Assembly (NCBI RefSeq): GCF_900129745.1
Contig: NZ_FQWS01000001.1
Coordinates: 868,001-932,000 of the forward strand
Direction: 5' to 3'
Origin: Winogradskyella jejuensis
Lineage (GTDB): Bacteria; Bacteroidota; Bacteroidia; Flavobacteriales; Flavobacteriaceae
DNA: 64,000 bases
The notes beneath the pieces are model-generated. The model had not been told where the DNA came from. It made no database searches and saw only the letters and a program-made list of their open reading frames with translations. Below, one piece after another: positions 58,722 to 64,000 of this stretch (positions are counted from its first letter, which is position 1; each line of letters starts with the position of its first letter). A program made the translations under genes and the position numbers.

Positions 58722-60356
58722 CTAATTTTTTTTTGTTTCTAAAAATGCAATAATATCTGCTTTAGAATCGAGATTTAGTTTTTTACGAATACGGTAACGT
58801 GACGATTTTACGGCTGCAACTGTAGTATTAGTTAATTTTGAAATTTCAGTAGCGTTTAAGTCTAACTTCATAAGGCTTAATAGCTGTTTTTCGTTGGCGT
58901 TAAGCTGGGAAAATTCACTGTCTAAAAGTACTTTAAAGTCTATGCTTGTTTTGTCTAGATAAGATTGAAGTGTAGATGTTGTTTTTTGAGAGGATTGTTC
59001 TGAGAGTAAAGATGCTCTTATAGATTTAAGTGCTTGTTCACGTTCGGTTTTGTCATTGATAGCAATAACATTTTTGACCTCATCAATAGTTTGCTTTATA
59101 ACCTCTTCTTTAAGTGAGTTTTCTATGACTACTTTCTTGAGTTCAGTTTCACGGTTTGCCAAGGCTAAATCTGCATTTAATTTTTCGGCTTCTTTAAGGC
59201 TTAGTTTTTGCTTGGTGTTCTTTCTTATAAAAAAGATGATTAAGGCACCTGACAGTAATGCAACAACTAATAAAACTAAGTAAAGTTGTTTTTTTGAAGC
59301 TTCATTTTGAAGCTTCAAGTCTGCTATTTCTCTTTCTTTATTAAATTTATAATTGAGGTCTAGTTTTGTTATGCGCTTATGCTCCTCTAAATTATTTACT
59401 GAATCTGAATATATCTTATAAATAGCTTGTGCGTTGTAAGCCTCTTTATATCTTCCTAAATTATGTAAACAGTCTGCCTTAAAATTATAAGCAAGTTCTA
59501 ATTGCCTTTTTTTTCCTATAGATTCATAAAAATAAATACAAGAATCTACAGCTTTTAATGCATTGTTCCAATCTTCTAATAAGCCATATGTATGTGCTAA
59601 GTTGCCGTAACGCACACCCATATCGTTAAAATCTTTTGGATTTGTTAGCTTTAAAGTTCTTTTATTTATTTCTAATACTTTCTCGTATTTATTTTGTGCT
59701 TTATATACGCTAGAAAGATTTGACTCTACAATGAGAGCTCTTTGTTTAGTGGTATCTATTTTTTTTGCTTTATTAAACGCTATTACTGCAGAATCTAGTT
59801 CCTTTTTTGCGAAATAAATATGACCTAATTTTATATAGGAATATGCATATTGGTCTGGAGTACTATTGTATTTCTGTATTTTTAGCGCTTTTCTTATATA
59901 TTTTTCTGAAGCCAGTAGATCTTCCAGCTTTAAGTAAATACTGCTCAAACCTGTGTACGCAATTCCTAAACCAATTGAATCATTGATTTTTATGTAATGT
60001 TTTACTGTCTGAAATTGATAATCTAACGCATTAGCCCAATTTTCTTTAGTAGTTTCTGCATTTGCTAAGCTCCTTAAAACTGTACCCTTAGTTTTTTTAT
60101 AGAATGAAGAGTTTTTATCAATATTTTTAATGTCTTCTTCAACATCTTTAACAATAGCAATTGCTTCATCCATATTAAAAAGAGCTACTCTTCCTGATAA
60201 ATCTAGTTTAAGATTAATCCTTAAAGTATCTGAAGTTGCTTCTTCTATTTGTAACTTAAGTGCATCTGCTATACTGTCTTTTACTTGAGCTTGCACAGTT
60301 AATAAACAAACACAGCAGGTTATTAAGCTAAATATCTCAAAACTAGAGTACCTCAT
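58722..60356 (-). CDS. TPR sensor with LuxR-type DNA-binding domain
   Basis: The 544-residue protein has an N-terminal signal or membrane segment, about five TPR units (GIAYTGLSSIYLKLEDLLASEK, YAYSYIKLGHIYFAKKELDSA, RYGNLAHTYGLLEDWNNALKA), then a membrane helix (YLVLLVVALLSGALIIFF), a coiled coil (LKEAEKLNADLALANRETELK) and a LuxR-type end (LLSLMKLDLNATEISKLTNTTVAAVKSSRYRIRKKL). It lacks a kinase domain. The TPR part would be periplasmic and the helix-turn-helix in the cytosol. It ends the operon of the lipoprotein-YceI-DUF5777 genes and may regulate it. Confidence 0.9.
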   Translation of the reverse strand: MRYSSFEIFSLITCCVCLLTVQAQVKDSIADALKLQIEEATSDTLRINLKLDLSGRVALFNMDEAIAIVKDVEEDIKNIDKNSSFYKKTKGTVLRSLANAETTKENWANALDYQFQTVKHYIKINDSIGLGIAYTGLSSIYLKLEDLLASEKYIRKALKIQKYNSTPDQYAYSYIKLGHIYFAKKELDSAVIAFNKAKKIDTTKQRALIVESNLSSVYKAQNKYEKVLEINKRTLKLTNPKDFNDMGVRYGNLAHTYGLLEDWNNALKAVDSCIYFYESIGKKRQLELAYNFKADCLHNLGRYKEAYNAQAIYKIYSDSVNNLEEHKRITKLDLNYKFNKEREIADLKLQNEASKKQLYLVLLVVALLSGALIIFFIRKNTKQKLSLKEAEKLNADLALANRETELKKVVIENSLKEEVIKQTIDEVKNVIAINDKTEREQALKSIRASLLSEQSSQKTTSTLQSYLDKTSIDFKVLLDSEFSQLNANEKQLLSLMKLDLNATEISKLTNTTVAAVKSSRYRIRKKLNLDSKADIIAFLETKKN

Positions 60357-60381
60357 GAAGCTAGTGTTTTATATGAAGAAC

Positions 60382-61287
60382 TTATTTTTTCTTCAACTTA
60401 TTACTTAAGTGAAACACATAAGTGGCATTAAACCCAAAATGAAGATTTGGGTCTTTAAAGTTGAAGTTATTTCGGGTTTGGGTGATAAAAGTATCTTCAA
60501 CCATGTTACGTGTATTAGTTAGCATGAGTTGAATTAAAATATCCCCAACTTCCCAATTTACCCCAATTGCAAACGGGTCGTACGTATTAAAAGAATCAAT
60601 AGGATTGAGTGTTCTGTAATACTCAGAAACCAGTTCTAAGTGCGGTCCTAATTTGTATCGTGCTCCAAAACCTAGAGCAAAAAAGTTGTTGTTGTCCGCA
60701 TTAGATAATCCTAAACTTTTATGTACAAACGTAGGCGCTACTTGAAATGAGAACTTTGGTGAAAATCTTCGAGATACTAAAAGTTGGGTTGTATACCCTA
60801 ATCTATCTGAGAAATCATCGGCAACTAATGGATTTGGTATAGAACTACTATTGTAACTCGCGCCTTGAAATAGGGTAATATTAAACGGGTTGTTCTTCTC
60901 GCCTTTATTTTGGGATACTAAATTGTATTTTAAGTACCCATCAAAAAGACCATCGAAAGTAGTACCACCAACCCCAAAAGATAAGCGGTCTGTAATACCG
61001 TATTCTAAAGCTATGCGTGTCGTGACTTTATCTGCAACAAAACTCTCTGAGCGGTCTCCAGGGAAATTCCAAAAGCGCGTTGCTGTAAACAATTCTAAAA
61101 CACCTTGGTTTCTAACTTCGGTAGAATGTCCAAAGGCTACACGCGTCATCTTAAATGCAGGAGAAACATAATCTGAAGTTTTGTTTTGCTCTCTATCTAA
61201 AATATCTTGTAAATCGTCTTGAGCAGTAGCTATTTGAATACTCCCAAGAACTAAAAGACATCCGACTAAAATGGTTTTAATTTTCAT
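60382..61287 (-). CDS. DUF5777-family beta-barrel protein
   Basis: From the ATG at 61287 (MKIKTILVGCLL) the protein is 301 residues; 61302 is an alternative. A signal peptide ends at IATAQ. The mature part is barrel-like and has DUF5777 features: SPAFKMTRVAFGHSTEV, GVLELFTATRFW, LEYGITDRLSFGVGG, and a final FGFNATYVFHL. Members are often coded next to YceI and cytochrome c genes. It overlaps the upstream YceI gene by 11 bp and precedes the TPR-LuxR gene by 25 bp. Confidence 0.9.
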   Translation of the reverse strand: MKIKTILVGCLLVLGSIQIATAQDDLQDILDREQNKTSDYVSPAFKMTRVAFGHSTEVRNQGVLELFTATRFWNFPGDRSESFVADKVTTRIALEYGITDRLSFGVGGTTFDGLFDGYLKYNLVSQNKGEKNNPFNITLFQGASYNSSSIPNPLVADDFSDRLGYTTQLLVSRRFSPKFSFQVAPTFVHKSLGLSNADNNNFFALGFGARYKLGPHLELVSEYYRTLNPIDSFNTYDPFAIGVNWEVGDILIQLMLTNTRNMVEDTFITQTRNNFNFKDPNLHFGFNATYVFHLSNKLKKK

Positions 61288-61822
61288 AAGGCTGATATTC
61301 AAATTTAAAATTAACTTCTATACTTTTTGCAATATTACCAGCTAACAATGGCGGTATATTAATGTTATAATCTTTTACAAAAGTCTCAAACGTACCAGAC
61401 AACATGTAACCTCCATTATTGTTTTCGATTTTAGTTTTTATTTCGATGTCTTTGGTAACGCCTCGCATGGTAAAAGCACCTTTAATTATTTTTACCTGTG
61501 TGCCTTGTTGTTGAGCATCAAAACCTTCAATTCTGCCATTAAAAGTGGCTTTAGGATAGATATCGGTTTCTATGTAACTTTCGTTAAAATGCTCTCGCAT
61601 CAGTGCTTTTTCAAAAACAAAAGCATTCATTAGCATATCTACGGCTATTGTTCCTTCTTCTAAGTCTATTATACTTAAAACTTGATTGTTTTCTGCTTTT
61701 ATATTTTCTACAGAAGTATAGGAAAAGAAAGAGACTTGCCCTTGCCTGGCAATTACTTTTTTTGAGTTAGAAGTAATGCCTAAACCAAATAAAAGGAGGA
61801 CTATTAAAGTAAGTTTATTCAT
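61277..61822 (-). CDS. YceI-family protein
   Basis: The 181-residue protein has a signal peptide (LIVLLLFGLGITS) and the YceI layout: VSFFSYTSVENIKAENNQVLSI, MNAFVFEKALMREHFNESYIETDIYPKATFNGRI and GAFTMRGVTKDIEIKTKI. It should be a lipocalin-like barrel binding an isoprenoid chain or similar lipid. It overlaps the OB-fold gene upstream by 8 bp and the DUF5777 gene downstream by 11 bp, showing a tight operon. It is not closely like the other YceI at 19395. Confidence 0.92.
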   Translation of the reverse strand: MNKLTLIVLLLFGLGITSNSKKVIARQGQVSFFSYTSVENIKAENNQVLSIIDLEEGTIAVDMLMNAFVFEKALMREHFNESYIETDIYPKATFNGRIEGFDAQQQGTQVKIIKGAFTMRGVTKDIEIKTKIENNNGGYMLSGTFETFVKDYNINIPPLLAGNIAKSIEVNFKFEYQPYEN

Positions 61823-62261
61823 TGTTTTTTGGTTGGGGAATTATACAATTTAGTAGAATAATATCATTTAATGAGCCTTTGAGGATGCCTTTAACATCAA
61901 TTGCATCTCCAATACTTAATTTTTGAAGAATTTGTTTTTGATTGTCTTGCATGTCGCATATGACCAATCTATCATTACTACGTCCTTTCAAGATAATTGT
62001 AGAACGCTCATTTAAGTAATTAATGTCTTTTATTTCGCCTTTAACCAAAACGACGCTTTCTATTAAGTTTGAATTTTCAAAATTAAAACTTTCATCATTA
62101 ATCTGGTCTACAGCAAATTGTTTTACATCTGAAGATTCTGAAACAATTTTATCTGAGTTTTCTGTACAGCTAGTGATTCCTATAAGTAAGAACAAAAAAA
62201 GTATTGCCAATATTTTTGCTGGCTTATATCTTATTTTAAACTTTTTAAATATCAATTGCAT
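61815..62261 (-). CDS. OB-fold lipoprotein (tRNA_anti-like)
   Basis: The 148-residue protein has a lipobox (LLIGITSC) and an OB-type core: VLVKGEIKDINYLNERSTIILKGRSNDRLVICDM and LSIGDAIDVKGILKGSLNDIILLNCII. Small OB-fold proteins of this tRNA_anti-like kind are found in Bacteroidota beside YceI and DUF5777 genes. The ligand is unknown. It is 92 bp downstream of the lipoprotein gene, with a terminator between, but a -7 box at 62275-62268 would start transcription right at its ATG. Confidence 0.82.
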   Translation of the reverse strand: MQLIFKKFKIRYKPAKILAILFLFLLIGITSCTENSDKIVSESSDVKQFAVDQINDESFNFENSNLIESVVLVKGEIKDINYLNERSTIILKGRSNDRLVICDMQDNQKQILQKLSIGDAIDVKGILKGSLNDIILLNCIIPQPKNNE

Positions 62262-62267
62262 TATTTA

Positions 62268-62275
62268 CAAATTTA
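62268..62275 (-). promoter_or_regulatory. Promoter -7 box of the OB-YceI-DUF5777 operon
   Basis: The minus strand reads TAAATTTG, matching TAnnTTTG, only 7 bp before the ATG, so the mRNA would be leaderless or nearly so. Confidence 0.45.
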
Positions 62276-62310
62276 AGGACTCTTTTTGCTTAACCTATAA
62301 TTACTGAAAA

Positions 62311-62342
62311 TAATCCCCAAAGTAAAATTACTTTGGGGATTA
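62311..62342 (-). terminator. Terminator of the cupredoxin lipoprotein gene
   Basis: TAATCCCCAAAGTAA and TTACTTTGGGGATTA form a 15-bp perfect stem with a tiny loop, followed on the minus strand by a T-rich stretch. It separates the lipoprotein gene from the OB-fold gene. Confidence 0.8.
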
Positions 62343-62353
62343 TAATTTAAAAT

Positions 62354-63859
62354 CTAATCTATAATAGAAATAGTTCCTGTCATTGAACCATGAAATTCGC
62401 AGTTATAGAATAATGTATCAGGGGCATCTGTTGGAACTGTAAATGTAATAGTGCCATTAGCAATACCATTATTAGTAACTCCATTATCAAAAGCGTTTCC
62501 TGTACCTGTACTTTGAACTGATTTTATAATGAAAGGATGACCAGGTGTAGACACACTAAACGTATAGGTTTCACCTCTTTTAAAAGTAAAGTTTGGATTT
62601 TCGATATCACTAAACCCGTCACCACTAAAAGTGTAAGATGTTGCGCCATTATTACCAACATTAAAAGCTCTTGTTGCATTGGCATCTACAACTCTTATTC
62701 TTCCGCTCATGGAAGCATGAAACTCGCAGTTATAGTATAAAATATCTGGTGCGCTTTCTGGGACTGTGAATGTAATTGTACCATCGGTAGTACCATTATT
62801 GGTAACCCCATCATTAAAAGCATTATCTGTACCTGTGCTATTTACAGATTTAATAAGAAATGGATGTCCAGGTGTATTAACACTAAATTCGTAAGTTTTA
62901 CCACGTTCTAATTCTAACTCTGGGTTTTGTACATCTGTAAAACCAAATGTGTAAGCCGTAGCTCCAACATTAGACACTTGGAATGTACGTTCAACTTCTG
63001 TTTGTCCTCCACCATTATCTTCTGGAGCAACCTCAGTATCAGTATTTACAATTGGCCAAACACCGGCAGTAGGGAAACCAACACCAAAGTTATCACCTCT
63101 ATTATCGTCGCCGCCAAATTTATATAATGGCCAACCTCTGTAAGTGAGTTGTGGTTCTCCAAAAACGTCTATTGTACCAAAACCACTAGTACCAAATGCA
63201 CTTGGTACGTTTACAACATCTGTATGAAAAATAGGCCAAGCGTTATTATTGGAAAAATCGGAATTGGTAAAATTATTTGTGCCGTTTGTGTCATTAGAAA
63301 AACGGTAAAGTGTGTTTCCTCTATCGTCTGTGAAGTAAAACGTTTCTTCAGCTCCAGGCTGAAAACTACTATTCAAATTGATTTCAGTTCCGTTAGAATC
63401 TCTACCGACTAATTGCGCACGTACTATCATAATAGAATAATCTGGTTTACCAACAAACCAAGTGCCGCCTGCACCATCACCATTGATTGCTCCAGCGACT
63501 AAATCGTTGGAAAATGTGTAAAGTGGCCAACCCTTGTAAGTGGTTTGGCTTTGGCCATCTGCGCGGGTAATTGTTCCAAAATCTGAAGCATCTAAACCAG
63601 AATCTAATGTTAGATTTTGTTCAAAAAATGCTGGCCATACGTCTGCACAACCACCATTACAGTTAGATTCTCCTTTTGCGTCTGGTGCAAAAAAGTAAAG
63701 TGTAAAACCTTCAGAATTTGTTAAAACATTTCCAAAAGTGGCATCTGTTCTAAGTCTTACTGAGTTTTGAACTTCTGGTTCTGGAGTATTGTCATAATCA
63801 TCAGAACTGCAACTCAATGCAAATACGCTAACTAATAGGATAATAAATAAATTTTTCAT
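62354..63859 (-). CDS. Lipoprotein with COG4315 repeats and two cupredoxin domains
   Basis: The 501-residue protein has a lipobox (VFALSC, Cys17). Residues 35-275 are two COG4315-type secreted repeats (TLYFFAPDAKGESNCNGGCADVWP, TTYKGWPLYTF; and TLYRFSND, NNAWPIFHTD, LTYRGWPLYKF). Residues 291-392 and 397-501 are two cupredoxin domains with complete ligand sets: H332, C378, H381, M384 (GHPFLIKS, YNCEFHASM) and H441, C487, H490, M493 (GHPFIIKS, YNCEFHGSM). A mononuclear copper in each is expected, suited to electron transfer or copper binding at the envelope. It heads the group with OB-fold, YceI and DUF5777 genes, but has its own terminator. Confidence 0.9.
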   Translation of the reverse strand: MKNLFIILLVSVFALSCSSDDYDNTPEPEVQNSVRLRTDATFGNVLTNSEGFTLYFFAPDAKGESNCNGGCADVWPAFFEQNLTLDSGLDASDFGTITRADGQSQTTYKGWPLYTFSNDLVAGAINGDGAGGTWFVGKPDYSIMIVRAQLVGRDSNGTEINLNSSFQPGAEETFYFTDDRGNTLYRFSNDTNGTNNFTNSDFSNNNAWPIFHTDVVNVPSAFGTSGFGTIDVFGEPQLTYRGWPLYKFGGDDNRGDNFGVGFPTAGVWPIVNTDTEVAPEDNGGGQTEVERTFQVSNVGATAYTFGFTDVQNPELELERGKTYEFSVNTPGHPFLIKSVNSTGTDNAFNDGVTNNGTTDGTITFTVPESAPDILYYNCEFHASMSGRIRVVDANATRAFNVGNNGATSYTFSGDGFSDIENPNFTFKRGETYTFSVSTPGHPFIIKSVQSTGTGNAFDNGVTNNGIANGTITFTVPTDAPDTLFYNCEFHGSMTGTISIID

Positions 63860-63932
63860 TGTTATATTTTTTTGATTAAAATTATTTGATGCAAATGAAC
63901 GAGCTGTTTACACGTTTTATCTTATAAATCTG

Positions 63933-63966
63933 TGTGAGAGGGAATATTTGGCTGTGAAAGGGAATA
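63933..63966 (-). promoter_or_regulatory. Candidate operator: 14-bp direct repeats 20 bp apart
   Basis: TGTGAGAGGGAATA (63933-63946) and TGTGAAAGGGAATA (63953-63966) differ at one base and start 20 bp apart, about two helix turns. A GGAAT/ATTCC palindrome overlaps the second copy at 63961-63974. A weak -7-like CAAATGAA (minus strand TTCATTTG) lies at 63892-63899. They could bind a dimeric regulator such as a LytTR- or AraC-type protein. Confidence 0.45.
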
Positions 63967-64000
63967 AAAATTCCTTCTTTTGTGATAAAAACAATCCCCG

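Noticed and set aside
1-64000. Insertion sequence, prophage or integrative element
   Set aside because: No transposase, integrase, phage structural gene or attachment site was recognised; gene order looks like ordinary chromosome.

Overview
The window reads as a chromosomal segment of a marine-type Flavobacteriaceae bacterium (Bacteroidota). The basis is low-GC coding DNA, several promoters with the Bacteroidota -7 box TAnnTTTG, four proteins with a type A type IX secretion (T9SS) C-terminal sorting domain, a T9SS component (PorZ) cut by the left edge, and many families typical of the group (DUF5777 barrel, YceI, TPR-LuxR regulators, BspA-type leucine-rich repeats). Genus cannot be fixed from sequence alone; a Winogradskyella/Psychroserpens/Olleya-like genome is a guess. 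No rRNA, tRNA, CRISPR array, prophage or transposase was seen.

Layout. 1-9.8 kb: partial porZ, glutamate dehydrogenase, a secreted outer-membrane-type protein, a trans-sulfuration enzyme, a cation/proton antiporter and small housekeeping genes. 9.8-12.3 kb: yicC-gmk-nadD operon facing yraN, with a REP-like palindromic element between the convergent genes. 12.4-18.3 kb: AraC-type membrane regulator, two tandem class C beta-lactamase-fold serine hydrolases and a CPBP protease. 18.4-20.6 kb: a membrane-tethered winged-helix regulator divergent from yceI plus a secreted protein, with four phased TT(T/G)ACA hexamers between them. 20.6-27 kb: LD-carboxypeptidase, DUF1800/DUF1501 pair, metG. 27-32.4 kb: two tandem paralogous ~800-aa secreted proteins with a TonB-plug-like end but no barrel, separated by a 564-bp gap with no clear gene. 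32.4-48.2 kb: deacetylase-fold enzyme, ppc, ferritin, a Cys/Lys-rich small protein, AraC regulator, AhpD-like and cupredoxin-like proteins, secreted metalloprotease, ssb, GNAT, CBS, two SDR enzymes and an M13 peptidase.

48.3-58.6 kb is the most unusual block. A regulator made of alpha/beta-hydrolase, degenerate class III cyclase and AraC domains (56910-58565) sits upstream of a repeat lipoprotein, a 1452-aa BspA-like repeat protein and two T9SS cargo proteins, all on the minus strand. Two 16-bp direct repeats exactly 21 bp apart lie next to the -7 box of the lipoprotein promoter, which is the geometry expected of an AraC-type activator site. I infer a self-contained regulator plus surface-protein locus.

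58.7-63.9 kb is a second co-oriented block: a lipoprotein joining COG4315 repeats to two complete cupredoxin domains, an OB-fold lipoprotein, YceI, a DUF5777 barrel and a TPR-LuxR regulator. It looks like an envelope module with a possible redox or copper role. All functions are inferred from sequence features; no database search was run.
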